From Colwellia sp. BRX10-3 (GTDB lineage Bacteria; Pseudomonadota; Gammaproteobacteria; Enterobacterales; Alteromonadaceae), in contig NZ_JACGWA010000004.1 in assembly GCF_014077505.1 (NCBI RefSeq), forward strand, positions 1 to 64,000: DNA of 64,000 nt. The letters run 5' to 3'. The position numbers were made by a program, and so were the translations under genes. Every line of letters starts with the position of its first letter. Position 1 is the stretch's first letter. A model generated the notes under the pieces. It had not been told where the DNA came from. It saw only the letters and a list, made by a program, of their open reading frames with translations, and did not search any database. Positions 26,855-36,615 of the stretch are shown here, in pieces.

Positions 26855-27601
26855 ATGGAAACTAAAATAGAAAGTGAAGTAACAGTGGTAGCAGACGAAG
26901 TAGTTGAAGCTACATCAAATGTTGAAGCAAAGCTAAATGTTGATGCTGAAGTTAAACGCATTAGCACAAAAGAAATTATTGCCTACTTAGCGGAAAAATT
27001 CCCGGCATGTTTTTCTGTTGAAGGTGCTGCAAAACCATTAAAGATTGGTATTTTCCAAGATTTAGCAGAAAAGTTAACTGGCGATGAGACAGTAAGTAAA
27101 ACCCGTTTACGTCAAGCACTTAGACATTACACTAGTAGCTGGCGCTATTTGAAAGCGATTAAAATGGGTGTTTTTCGTGTTGATATTGATGGCAATGACG
27201 CTGCCGAAATCGATCAAGAGCAAGCCGATTATGCCAGTAAAACGCTAAAAGAAAGCCAAGAAAAATTTGGTAACAAAAAGCCTAAAGACAAAGCAGCGAA
27301 AAAACCTTATAAAGGCACTGCCGTTAAGGGAACTAAGTCTGTAAGTAAAGACTCTACAGATAATAGCCGAAAAGAAAAATTCAATTCGGTTAAGTCAACC
27401 AAACGTGTAGTTGCAAAAACTGCGGTCAAACTTAAACCCGTTGAAACAAGCAATGTTGTTGTTGGCAAAAATATCAAAGTGCAATTAGGACAATCGTCAA
27501 TGGATGCTGTTATTACAGAAGTTTCCGGCAAGGATGTTAGTGTTCAATTAAACTCAGGTATGATTGTTAAAACACAAGTTAAAAATATTTTTACAGAATA
27601 A
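26855..27601 (+). CDS. proQ: RNA chaperone ProQ
   Basis: ProQ is a FinO-domain RNA-binding protein that stabilises sRNAs and mRNA 3' ends. Residues about 37-140 form the FinO domain (EIIAYLAEKFPACFSVEG; LRQALRHYTSSWRYLKAI). A Lys-rich linker (about 145-195) and a C-terminal Tudor-like domain (GKNIKVQLGQSSMDAVITEV) follow. The N-terminal 35 residues are an acidic Val/Glu-rich extension not seen in the Escherichia coli protein. prc follows after 15 bases, as in many gammaproteobacteria. Confidence 0.95.
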   Translation: METKIESEVTVVADEVVEATSNVEAKLNVDAEVKRISTKEIIAYLAEKFPACFSVEGAAKPLKIGIFQDLAEKLTGDETVSKTRLRQALRHYTSSWRYLKAIKMGVFRVDIDGNDAAEIDQEQADYASKTLKESQEKFGNKKPKDKAAKKPYKGTAVKGTKSVSKDSTDNSRKEKFNSVKSTKRVVAKTAVKLKPVETSNVVVGKNIKVQLGQSSMDAVITEVSGKDVSVQLNSGMIVKTQVKNIFTE

Positions 27602-27616
27602 ATTTGGAGTATGTGA

Positions 27617-29653
27617 ATGCATAAATTTTGTCGTATAGCTATTGCGGTATCATTGTCACTTGCCAGTATCTCGGTATTTGCTGAAAGTAAAGAAGACAAT
27701 GAAAGCCTACCGATACTAGCACCTGAAAGCCAACATGCTACATCTTCAAAGCGCATTACGGCACAGTTTACGCGTGCACATTACAAGCAAATTAAAATTG
27801 ATGACTTATTATCAGAACAGATATTTTCTCGTTATATTAAGCAATTAGATTACGCTCGTAACGTTTTTCTTGCCTCTGATATTAAGGGCTTTGAGCAATA
27901 CCGTGATGAATTTGATACGGTTATTTCCCGTGGTAAGCTTGATATTGCCTATCAAATTTACAATCTAAATTTACAGCGTAGATTAGAGCGCTATCAATAT
28001 GCTTTAAGCTTATTAAGCAGCGAAAAACCTTTCGATTTTGAACTTGATGAAACCTATAACTTTGATCGTGAAGATGCTTCATGGGCCAACTCTGTTGCTG
28101 AACTAAACGAGTTATGGCGTAAAAAAGTTAAATATGACGCACTAAATTTAACTTTAGCGGGTAAAGAGTGGGAAAAAATTCAAGAAGTGTTAGGTAAACG
28201 CTATCGTTACGCTATTAAGCGCTTAAAGCAAAGTGAAAGTGAAGATGTCTTTCAAGTTGTGATGAATAGTTTTGCGCGCGTAGTTGAACCACATACTTCA
28301 TATTTATCTCCTCGAAATGCTGAACGCTTCCAAATGGAAATGAATTTATCTTTGGAAGGTATTGGTGCGGTTTTACGTGCAGAAGAGGACTATACCGTTA
28401 TCCAAAGTGTCGTAGTAGGTGGCCCTGCAGATAAGTCGAAAGAATTAAAGCCTAAAGATCGCATTGTGGGTGTTTCGCAAGATGATAAAGAGTTTGTCGA
28501 TGTTATTGGCTGGCGTTTAGATGATGTTGTTGAACTGATCAAAGGTCCAAAAGGTACAAAGGTTAGGCTTCAAGTTTTAGGTGAAGAATCAGAAGATGAT
28601 AGCAGCATTAAAGTGGTTTCTATTATAAGAGACACTATAAAGCTTGAAGACCGTGCAGCAAAATCTGAAGTTTATTTTGAAAAAGAAGGTGTTGAAAACG
28701 CTAAAAAACTTGGTGTGATCACGATCCCAAGCTTTTACAACCACCTTTCACGTGATGTTAAGCTCGAAATAGCTAAACTTAAAGACGAAAATGTTGCAGG
28801 TATTATTGTTGACCTTCGTGGCAATGGCGGGGGTTCGTTAACAGAAGCAACTTTACTTACTGGCTTATTTATTGATAAAGGCCCGGTAGTACAAGTACGT
28901 GATGGTGCAAACCGCGTGCAAGTTAACAGTGATAAAGACGGTATCAGTTTTTATGATGGTCCATTAACCGTTATGGTCGATCGTTACAGTGCTTCAGCGT
29001 CAGAAATATTTTCGGCTGCGATACAGGACTATGGTCGAGGAATAGTGGTTGGCGAGCATACTTTTGGTAAAGGTACTGTCCAGCAGCATAGAGGTTTAGG
29101 TCGTGTCTATGACTTGTATGACAACCCGTTTGGTAGCATCCAATTCACCATTGCCAAGTTTTATCGAATCAATGGCGGTAGCACGCAACATCGTGGTGTA
29201 TTACCTGATATTGAATTTCCATCGGCAATAGACCCAGCAGATTGGGGCGAAAGCAAAGAAGAAAATGCTTTACCTTGGGACCAAATCCCAAAAGCGCGAT
29301 ATAACAAACTTAAAGATATCAGCCAAGATGTAACTTACTTAACTTCATTACATAGTTCACGTGTTGCGCAAAACCAAGAGTTTAATTATTTACTTTCTGA
29401 TATCGCAGAATATAAAGCCGAAAAAGATGACAAAACTATTTCGCTAAACTTAGCCAAACGCAAAGAAAAAAGAGAAAACCGTAAAGCTAAGCAGTTAAAG
29501 CGTGCTAACGAACGACTTACCATTATGGGTAAAGAAAAAGTAACTGATTTAGATGACTTACCAGAAGATTTAGAAGCGCTCGATCCATTTTTAGATGAAA
29601 CAGCCAAAATCACCTTTGACTTAGTGTCATTAGGTAAAGTCGCGAAAAAATAA
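27617..29653 (+). CDS. prc: Tail-specific carboxy-terminal protease Prc (Tsp)
   Basis: Prc is a periplasmic protease that degrades SsrA-tagged and other non-polar C-terminal substrates and trims peptidoglycan hydrolases. The 678-residue protein has a signal peptide (about residues 1-22, cleaved after VFA). An N-terminal helical domain and a PDZ domain (about 240-330) follow, then the S41 core. By spacing, the catalytic residues are Ser460 in SASASEIF, Asp471 and Lys485 in TFGKGTVQ. The C-terminal tail is Lys/Arg-rich (KRKEKRENRKAKQLKR), as in the family. Confidence 0.96.
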   Translation: MHKFCRIAIAVSLSLASISVFAESKEDNESLPILAPESQHATSSKRITAQFTRAHYKQIKIDDLLSEQIFSRYIKQLDYARNVFLASDIKGFEQYRDEFDTVISRGKLDIAYQIYNLNLQRRLERYQYALSLLSSEKPFDFELDETYNFDREDASWANSVAELNELWRKKVKYDALNLTLAGKEWEKIQEVLGKRYRYAIKRLKQSESEDVFQVVMNSFARVVEPHTSYLSPRNAERFQMEMNLSLEGIGAVLRAEEDYTVIQSVVVGGPADKSKELKPKDRIVGVSQDDKEFVDVIGWRLDDVVELIKGPKGTKVRLQVLGEESEDDSSIKVVSIIRDTIKLEDRAAKSEVYFEKEGVENAKKLGVITIPSFYNHLSRDVKLEIAKLKDENVAGIIVDLRGNGGGSLTEATLLTGLFIDKGPVVQVRDGANRVQVNSDKDGISFYDGPLTVMVDRYSASASEIFSAAIQDYGRGIVVGEHTFGKGTVQQHRGLGRVYDLYDNPFGSIQFTIAKFYRINGGSTQHRGVLPDIEFPSAIDPADWGESKEENALPWDQIPKARYNKLKDISQDVTYLTSLHSSRVAQNQEFNYLLSDIAEYKAEKDDKTISLNLAKRKEKRENRKAKQLKRANERLTIMGKEKVTDLDDLPEDLEALDPFLDETAKITFDLVSLGKVAKK

Positions 29654-29675
29654 CTGCTTTTGCTACGTAATATTG

Positions 29676-29701
29676 AAAGCCACCTCAGGGTGGCTTTTTA
29701 A
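29676..29701 (+). terminator. Intrinsic terminator of proQ-prc
   Basis: AAAGCCACC pairs with GGTGGCTTT around TCAG and is followed by T residues, 22 bases past the prc stop. Confidence 0.88.
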
Positions 29702-29880
29702 TGTTAATGCTTTTTAGCTAAAATTACTGCATAATTATTCTTGAAATCCTTATAAACAAAGGGCTAGTTAGCAGTGAATTGTAAGAAAAAACTTGCACTA
29801 TCTGCGAACAGTCGGCATCTTACTAACACAAATAATTTAACCACTATAATAATTAAGATAATAAAGGTGTAAATTTATCT

Positions 29881-31338
29881 ATGTCTGATCCTCAATCTTT
29901 GCGACAACCTTCTATGTTGGACTCTTTAATTCCAATTGTTGTCCTTATCTGTTTACTCATTGCCGCCGTAACATTTTTTGGTGATAGCTCATCATCTGGT
30001 CCTAATCAGATAGCCTTGCTTTTAGCTACGGGTGTTGCTGCGGTAATAGGGCTGAAAAATGGTCATAAATGGCCCGAAATGGAAAAGGCGATTATCCATG
30101 GCATATCAATTTCTCTAGGTGCGGTGTTAATTTTATTAGCGGTAGGGTCATTAATTGGTACTTGGTTGTTATCAGGAACTGTGCCGACTATGGTTTATTA
30201 TGGCTTGAAAATAATAGACCCGAGCTGGTTTTATGCTGCAACATGTTTAGTGTGTGGTATTGTCGCGATGAGCATAGGAAGTTCTTGGACTACAGCCGCG
30301 ACCGTAGGTGTTGCCTTCATAGGTATTGCTGGCGGCTTTGAGCTATCATCCTCTGTTACTGCTGGTGCCGTGATATCAGGCGCTTACTTTGGCGACAAAC
30401 TATCGCCACTTTCCGAAACCACTAATTTAGCACCAGCGGTAGCCGGTAGTGAATTATTTGCTCACATTCGTTATATGTTATGGACGACTATTCCTTCGAT
30501 TTCTATTGCGTTGATATTATTTCTTATTATTGGCTTTAATCATTCAACTTCAGGCGTAGGTAACACTGATACCATAGTGTCACTGACCAGTACATTGGAA
30601 AATACTTACAATATATCAGCTTTTAATTTAATCCCATTATTCATCTTATTAATCTTGGCTTATAAAAAAATGCCAGCATTTCCTGCCGTTGCTATTGGTG
30701 CCATAATCGGTGCGATTTGGGCATTGATTTTCCAGCAAGAATTAATTTTAGGTATGGCGCAAGATGGAGTAGATTCAACTAAAGCCACTATTATGGTGGT
30801 TTGGACCGCCTTTTTTGATGGTGTAGTTGTCGAAACAGGTAATACTGAAATTGATCAGCTATTAAGCCGTGGTGGTATGTCAGGTATGTTGAATACTATC
30901 TGGTTAGTGGTTACCGCGCTTAGCTTTGGTGCCATTTTAGAACATTTAGGTATGTTAAAAAAGTTTGTTGAATCAATTTTAGCGAAGGCCAAATCAACAG
31001 GTAGCTTAATTGCCAGTACCGTAGCTACTTGTATAGGGACGAACTTGATTACCGCTGATCAATATATGGCTATTGTCATGCCCGGTAGAATGTACAAAGA
31101 AGAATATGAAAAAAGGGGCTTAGACCCCGTGGTATTAAGTAGAACATTAGAAGATTCGGGCACTATCACTTCGCCCCTGATACCTTGGAACACTTGTGGT
31201 GCATTTATGTTTGGTGCTATGGCATTAACATCTTATGATTATATCTTTTATTGCTTCTTTAACTTAATTAACCCAATTTTAGCCGTGACATATGGCTATA
31301 TGGGCTTTAAAATAAAAAGATTAGTGACAAAGAACTAA
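29881..31338 (+). CDS. nhaC: NhaC-family Na+/H+ antiporter
   Basis: NhaC-type antiporters exchange cytoplasmic Na+ for protons. The 485-residue protein is polytopic, with about 11-12 membrane segments. Conserved blocks include SIGSSWTTAATVGVAFIG, SGAYFGDKLSPLSETTNLAPA and SRTLEDSGTITSPLIPWNTCG. These are typical of NhaC and related amino-acid/proton antiporters; sodium export fits a marine host. It is a single-gene unit bounded by terminators. Confidence 0.88.
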   Translation: MSDPQSLRQPSMLDSLIPIVVLICLLIAAVTFFGDSSSSGPNQIALLLATGVAAVIGLKNGHKWPEMEKAIIHGISISLGAVLILLAVGSLIGTWLLSGTVPTMVYYGLKIIDPSWFYAATCLVCGIVAMSIGSSWTTAATVGVAFIGIAGGFELSSSVTAGAVISGAYFGDKLSPLSETTNLAPAVAGSELFAHIRYMLWTTIPSISIALILFLIIGFNHSTSGVGNTDTIVSLTSTLENTYNISAFNLIPLFILLILAYKKMPAFPAVAIGAIIGAIWALIFQQELILGMAQDGVDSTKATIMVVWTAFFDGVVVETGNTEIDQLLSRGGMSGMLNTIWLVVTALSFGAILEHLGMLKKFVESILAKAKSTGSLIASTVATCIGTNLITADQYMAIVMPGRMYKEEYEKRGLDPVVLSRTLEDSGTITSPLIPWNTCGAFMFGAMALTSYDYIFYCFFNLINPILAVTYGYMGFKIKRLVTKN

Positions 31339-31366
31339 AACATTTGCAAAATTAATAAATATTCAT

Positions 31367-31392
31367 AAAGCCTGTTTAGTACAGGCTTTTTA
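31367..31392 (+). terminator. Intrinsic terminator of nhaC
   Basis: AAAGCCTGT pairs with ACAGGCTTT around TTAGT and ends in a T-tract. Confidence 0.85.
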
Positions 31393-31451
31393 ATGTCTGT
31401 TGCAGGCGTTTATTTCCAACAAAGATATAATGTACTCTATTAAGGATGCGC

Positions 31452-34016
31452 ATGAGCGATTTTACCCCACGCTATTTAGCTGATTATAGCGAAGCCAACT
31501 TTTCTATTTCTACCGTTGAGTTAACCTTTGAACTCGACCAATATAAAACTCGCGTTACCAATCGCATGCTAATGACAAGAAAACTGGCTAATAATCAGCC
31601 GTTAATATTAGATGGTGAGCACTTAACTTTATTATCTGCCTCAATTGATGAGCAGCCACTATCAAGCGATGAATACCAAATCAGTAATACCAGTTTATCT
31701 ATTGCTATTGATCGCGACGAGTTCATTCTAGAAATTGTGACTGAAATTAACCCTGTTGAAAATACCGCGCTTGAAGGCTTGTTTAAGTCAGGCGATGCTT
31801 ATTGCACTCAGTGTGAAGCCGAAGGCTTTAGGCGTATCAGTTATTATCTAGATCGTCCCGATATTATGGCAACCTTTACCACTAAGGTTATTGCCGATAA
31901 AACACAATATCCGTATTTGTTATCAAATGGCAATAAAGTCGCGTCAGGAGATTTAGCTAATGGCCAGCATTATATGCAATGGCATGACCCATTTCCAAAA
32001 CCTTGCTATTTGTTTGCTCTAGTTGCCGGTGACTTTGATGTTTTAAAAGATACCTATAAAACGACCTCTGGCCGTGATATTGCCTTAGAAATATTTGTTG
32101 ATAAGGGCAATGTTAATAAAGCGCACCATGCTATGGCGTCTTTAAAGCATTCTATGAATTGGGATGAAGAAACCTTCGGTCTTGAATACGATCTTGATAT
32201 TTACATGATAGTAGCCGTCGACTTTTTCAACATGGGCGCTATGGAAAATAAAGGTCTGAATGTTTTTAATAGTAAATTTGTTTTAGCCGATGAAGCTAGC
32301 GCTACCGATGTTGATTATTTTAATGTAGAGGCGGTTATTGCACATGAATACTTTCACAACTGGACAGGTAACCGTGTAACTTGTCGAGATTGGTTTCAAC
32401 TGAGTTTAAAAGAAGGGCTAACGGTATTTAGAGATCAGCAATTTAGTGCCGACATGCATTCAGCTCCAGTTAATAGAATTCAAAATGTGCGGGTGTTACG
32501 CTCGCTGCAATTTGCTGAAGATGCTGGTCCTATGGCACATCCTATTCGACCAGAAAAAGTTATCGAAATGAATAACTTTTATACCCTAACCGTGTATGAA
32601 AAAGGTGCTGAAGTTATCCGCATGATCCATACTTTGCTTGGGGTAGATAAATTTAGACAAGGTTTAGATTTATATTTTAAACGTTTCGACGGCATGGCAG
32701 TAACATGTGACGACTTTATTAATGCCATGGCCGATGCATCGAGTGTAGATCTAAGCCAATTTAAGCGTTGGTATACACAAGCAGGAACGCCTCAACTGCA
32801 AGTTAATGAAAGCTTTGATGAAAACTTGTCTGAATACCAATTAACCCTTAGCCAAACTAATGGTGCAAATCCTGCTTTACATATTCCTATTGGTATTGAG
32901 TTAATTGCTATGGAAGGCGAACAAAGTCAGTCACAGTTATTACAATTAACCGAGCAAGCGCAAACATGGATTTTTAAAGGTTTTAGCCAAAAGCCAGTTT
33001 TAGCGTTATTGACGGGTTTTTCTGCACCAGTTAAAACGCAGTTTTTACAATCGGATCAAGACCTACAATGTATTATGACCCGTGCTAAAGATGAGTTTTG
33101 TCGCTGGGATGCAGGGCAAAAATTATTAACAACCTATATCAATCAGTTAATGCAGCAACCATCATTAAGTTTACCTGAAAATTTATACCAGGCTTTTAGA
33201 ACTATATTAACTGCCGATATTTCAGCCGCTTTTAAAGCAGAGCAATTAACATTGCCAAGCTTTAGTGAATTAGCTGACAATATTGAAGCAGTTGACCCTA
33301 TCAGTTTGCTTGACGCCATTGACAGCTTGAAAGAAAGTTTAGCGAAAGAATTAGCACCATTATTTTTACAGCAGTATCAGCAAAATATACAAGTTGAGTA
33401 TGCAAGTGACGGCGTCGCTATTGGCAAACGGGCATTAAAAAATATTTGCTTATCTTACTTAAGTACCTTAAACAACATAAGTGACCAAGAAGATTTACTA
33501 GCTACGCAGTTTCAACATTCAAATAATATGACTGATACCCTAGCAGCACTTAATTGTGCGGCAAAGCATCATCATGGAAATTACGATGATATGATGGCAG
33601 GCTTTGAGAAAAAGTGGAGTGAAACACCATTAGTTATGGACAAATGGTTTGCGATACAAGCAAGTGTTAATAAAGACGCTATTTATGAAAACCTAGCAAA
33701 ACTTATTACACATCCATTGTTCAGTTTAAAAAATCCCAATAGGGTTCGGGCACTTATTGGCGCTTTCACCGCTAACAATGCACGATATTTTCATTGCGCT
33801 AGTGGCCGAGGTTATCAGTTTTTAATTGATCAATTAATTAAGCTAAATGATATTAATCCGCAAGTGGCGTCGCGTTTAATTACGCCGTTGATACAATTTA
33901 AGTCGTTTGATCAGCACAGGCAAGTAATGATAAAAGCCATGCTTGAACATTTTACTAAGCAAGTTGTTTTGTCTAAGGATTTAAAAGAAAAGCTTGATGC
34001 TGCATTGGCGTCTTAG
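31452..34016 (+). CDS. pepN: Aminopeptidase N
   Basis: PepN is a cytosolic M1 zinc metallopeptidase that removes N-terminal residues from peptides. The protein has the substrate motif GAMENKGLNVFNSK and the zinc site HEYFHNWTGNR with His298, Glu299 and His302, one residue offset from Escherichia coli numbering. YEKGAEVIRM holds the catalytic tyrosine, and the C-terminal helical domain is complete. The ATG at 31452 was chosen because AAGG lies at proper spacing; the ATG at 31446 would have none. The DUF2835 gene follows after nine bases. Confidence 0.96.
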   Translation: MSDFTPRYLADYSEANFSISTVELTFELDQYKTRVTNRMLMTRKLANNQPLILDGEHLTLLSASIDEQPLSSDEYQISNTSLSIAIDRDEFILEIVTEINPVENTALEGLFKSGDAYCTQCEAEGFRRISYYLDRPDIMATFTTKVIADKTQYPYLLSNGNKVASGDLANGQHYMQWHDPFPKPCYLFALVAGDFDVLKDTYKTTSGRDIALEIFVDKGNVNKAHHAMASLKHSMNWDEETFGLEYDLDIYMIVAVDFFNMGAMENKGLNVFNSKFVLADEASATDVDYFNVEAVIAHEYFHNWTGNRVTCRDWFQLSLKEGLTVFRDQQFSADMHSAPVNRIQNVRVLRSLQFAEDAGPMAHPIRPEKVIEMNNFYTLTVYEKGAEVIRMIHTLLGVDKFRQGLDLYFKRFDGMAVTCDDFINAMADASSVDLSQFKRWYTQAGTPQLQVNESFDENLSEYQLTLSQTNGANPALHIPIGIELIAMEGEQSQSQLLQLTEQAQTWIFKGFSQKPVLALLTGFSAPVKTQFLQSDQDLQCIMTRAKDEFCRWDAGQKLLTTYINQLMQQPSLSLPENLYQAFRTILTADISAAFKAEQLTLPSFSELADNIEAVDPISLLDAIDSLKESLAKELAPLFLQQYQQNIQVEYASDGVAIGKRALKNICLSYLSTLNNISDQEDLLATQFQHSNNMTDTLAALNCAAKHHHGNYDDMMAGFEKKWSETPLVMDKWFAIQASVNKDAIYENLAKLITHPLFSLKNPNRVRALIGAFTANNARYFHCASGRGYQFLIDQLIKLNDINPQVASRLITPLIQFKSFDQHRQVMIKAMLEHFTKQVVLSKDLKEKLDAALAS

Positions 34017-34025
34017 GAAAATAGT

Positions 34026-34241
34026 ATGAAGTACTCTTTTCGCTTGAATATTACTAATCAAGAATATTTGCCTTATTATCAAGGGCGAGTTCAGTCTATT
34101 ATTGTTATGACAGAGCAGGGTGTTAAGGTTGAATTTCCTGCGATGCATTTAAGAAATTATTTAACCGGTCATGGCATAAAAGGGTACTTTTGTTTACAAA
34201 CTCAAAACAATAAGTTTTTGTCATTAGATAAAATATCATGA
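34026..34241 (+). CDS. DUF2835 family protein
   Basis: This 71-residue protein fits the DUF2835 family of small gammaproteobacterial proteins of unknown function (opening MKYSFRLNITNQEYLPYYQG and containing GIKGYFCL). It has no signal or membrane segment. It is nine bases downstream of pepN and surely cotranscribed. No activity can be assigned. Confidence 0.8.
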   Translation: MKYSFRLNITNQEYLPYYQGRVQSIIVMTEQGVKVEFPAMHLRNYLTGHGIKGYFCLQTQNNKFLSLDKIS

Positions 34242-34548
34242 TTAGAGTTTTTGCTTTAAACAGTGGTCTGACCATCAAAAGTTAAGTGTTATAAACGTAA
34301 GTAGTATGTCGGCGACTATTTATGTTCACTATTTGATGATTGTAGCTAATAATTAAAGGGCGTTTAAAACAGGTGTTTTAAACGCCCTTTTGCTCTCATC
34401 AGTTGACCCGATTCAAGGCTTTAGTGTAAAGGGCTTTAACAAAGATTTTAGCACTTGCCACATGGTCAAAATGATGTAATTATTGTTTCATACCATATAA
34501 GTAGAATATAAAAATAACAATGCAGAATCACATCTGGGGAGATAAGAA
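34242..34548. other. Intergenic region before the DUF1302 gene
   Basis: About 300 bases hold a strong hairpin (34355-34390) ending the pepN unit. Before the DUF1302 gene, TTGTTT (34483) and TATAAA (34507) form a weak promoter candidate. GGGGAG precedes the ATG. Nothing else is seen. Confidence 0.45.
34355..34393 (+). terminator. Long hairpin after pepN-DUF2835
   Basis: AAAGGGCGTTTAAAAC and its exact complement flank AGGT, a 16-bp stem followed by a short T-tract. It is probably a terminator. Confidence 0.7.
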
Positions 34549-36594
34549 ATGAAACAAAACCTTCGCAACGGTTTACAAAAAAAGCCACTGGCTCTGAGTA
34601 TAGCCGCCGCTTTAATAACATTAGTTAGTACTAATGTTCAGGCAAAAAACTTTCAATTAGGAAACTTTGATATCAGCTTTGATTCTACATTTTCAGCAGG
34701 TACAAGCTGGCGCGTAGAAGATCGTAATTGGAATGATAACGTTGGTAAATCTAATAACGCTAATAATGGCTTTGATTTTAGTCAATATCATCCAATATTA
34801 AATGCTAATCCAAGTGCATCTACTGTATGGGATGGCGCTGGTGGTTATTCGACTAATGGCGATAACGGTAATTTAAACTTTAATGCTGGTGAAAGTTTTT
34901 CAAAATTAATTAAAGGATCACATGAACTTGGTGTGCGCTATGAAAACTTAGGTTTTTTTGGCCGCGCTATGTATTTTTATGATTTTGAGATGATGGATGG
35001 CGATAGAGCTTGGACCAACCCTCTCACAGGTAAAGTGAATGACCCTTGCCGAGACGACGAAGCGCGAGACCAAATATGCCGTGATGTTCGTTTGTTAGAT
35101 GCCTTTATTTATGGTGATTTTGATATCGGTGAAATGCCGTTTTCAGTGCGTGTTGGTCAGCAGGTGATCAGTTGGGGTGAAAGTACCTTGATCTCTCACG
35201 GTATAAGTGAACTTAACCCAGTAGATATTGCACGTTTAAAAGCGCCAGGCGCTGAGCTAAAAGAAGCCTTTATTCCCTTTGGTGCTGTTTGGGCATCATT
35301 AGGTGTGACAGAAACTTTTAACGTTGAAATGTTTTATCAATACAACTGGGAAAAAACTGTTTTACCAGCACCAGGTAGTTATTTTTCAACTAATGACTTT
35401 GCGGGTGATGGTGGCCACTTTAATAATGTGCAGTTAAACTTTGCTAGTAACCCAGATATGGATCTAGATTCAGTTATCACTAATTTAAATGCCCTAAGAG
35501 CACAAATTTTAAATGGTAATGTTCCAATTGCTGATGCTGGTGGTGCCTATGTCGGTGGTTTCCCAACAAAGTTAACACTACGTGAAGAAAGTGCAGAGAA
35601 TGAACCAGAAGACGGTGGCCAATACGGTCTAAAACTTTCTTGGTATTTACCTGCCTTGAATGATACAGAAGTTAGTTTGTATCACATGAATTATCATAGC
35701 CGTCGTCCTGTTTTTTCAGGTATAACAGCTGACTTTACTGGTGCAGCTTTAGCGCACGATGTTGGTATGTTGGCGTCTACTGAAATAACTTACGATAACT
35801 ACACAGATTTAAAAGCCTTTTCACGTGTTGAACTTGATTATATTGAAGATATCAAGCTATACGCTTTGAGCTTTAATACTGTTCTTGGCACAACCTCGGT
35901 AGCAGGTGAATTAACATTCCGTCAAGACGAACCATTACAAATAGATGATGTTGAATTGTTATTTGCTGCTATGCCCCAACAGTTAGCGAACGACTTAGGT
36001 CGTGATGAGCTTGACGGCATTTCGCAAATGCCGGTTTTCGCCGGTGGCACACGTGCCAATGGCTATATCTTATCTGATACAATACAAGCACAAATGACGC
36101 TAACACATTTATGGGGACCAACACTTGGCGCTAGCCAATTTGTAACCTTGCTTGAAGTTGGTGGTATTGATATTCGTGATATGCCTGAACAAGATGTTTT
36201 ACGTCTAAATGGCCCAGGCACTAGCCGAAATGGTGGTGTCGCAGGTAAAGAAGGTCTAGAAATGGCCCTACAAGACGGTATTGAAACAAACCCATTCCCA
36301 ACTGCATCTGCCTGGGGATATCGCTTTGTTGGTAAGCTAGATTATAACAATGTTTTTGCTGGAATTAACGTTTCACCAAAAGTTGTCTTCTCACATGATG
36401 TTAACGGTATTACACCGGATCCATTATTCTTGTTTGTTGAAGATAGAAAGTCAGTATCGTTAGGTTTAGGTTTAGATTACCAAAGCCGTTGGTCTGCTGA
36501 TCTTAGTTACAACAGCTTTTTTGGTGGTGTAGGTACTACTAACCAAATAGAAGATCGCGATTATGTATCTTTTAACATCAAGTATTCAATTTAA
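34549..36594 (+). CDS. DUF1302 family outer-membrane-type protein
   Basis: The 681-residue protein has a signal peptide (about residues 1-32, ending NVQA) and then an extended beta-rich sequence with many alternating aromatic residues, ending FNIKYSI, a typical outer-membrane barrel end. It matches DUF1302, found next to DUF1329 proteins in Pseudomonas and marine gammaproteobacteria. A passage role for a hydrophobic compound is suspected from its partners but not shown. The next gene starts 21 bases later. Confidence 0.85.
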   Translation: MKQNLRNGLQKKPLALSIAAALITLVSTNVQAKNFQLGNFDISFDSTFSAGTSWRVEDRNWNDNVGKSNNANNGFDFSQYHPILNANPSASTVWDGAGGYSTNGDNGNLNFNAGESFSKLIKGSHELGVRYENLGFFGRAMYFYDFEMMDGDRAWTNPLTGKVNDPCRDDEARDQICRDVRLLDAFIYGDFDIGEMPFSVRVGQQVISWGESTLISHGISELNPVDIARLKAPGAELKEAFIPFGAVWASLGVTETFNVEMFYQYNWEKTVLPAPGSYFSTNDFAGDGGHFNNVQLNFASNPDMDLDSVITNLNALRAQILNGNVPIADAGGAYVGGFPTKLTLREESAENEPEDGGQYGLKLSWYLPALNDTEVSLYHMNYHSRRPVFSGITADFTGAALAHDVGMLASTEITYDNYTDLKAFSRVELDYIEDIKLYALSFNTVLGTTSVAGELTFRQDEPLQIDDVELLFAAMPQQLANDLGRDELDGISQMPVFAGGTRANGYILSDTIQAQMTLTHLWGPTLGASQFVTLLEVGGIDIRDMPEQDVLRLNGPGTSRNGGVAGKEGLEMALQDGIETNPFPTASAWGYRFVGKLDYNNVFAGINVSPKVVFSHDVNGITPDPLFLFVEDRKSVSLGLGLDYQSRWSADLSYNSFFGGVGTTNQIEDRDYVSFNIKYSI

Positions 36595-36615
36595 GGCAGT
36601 ATGAGGATTACTTTC

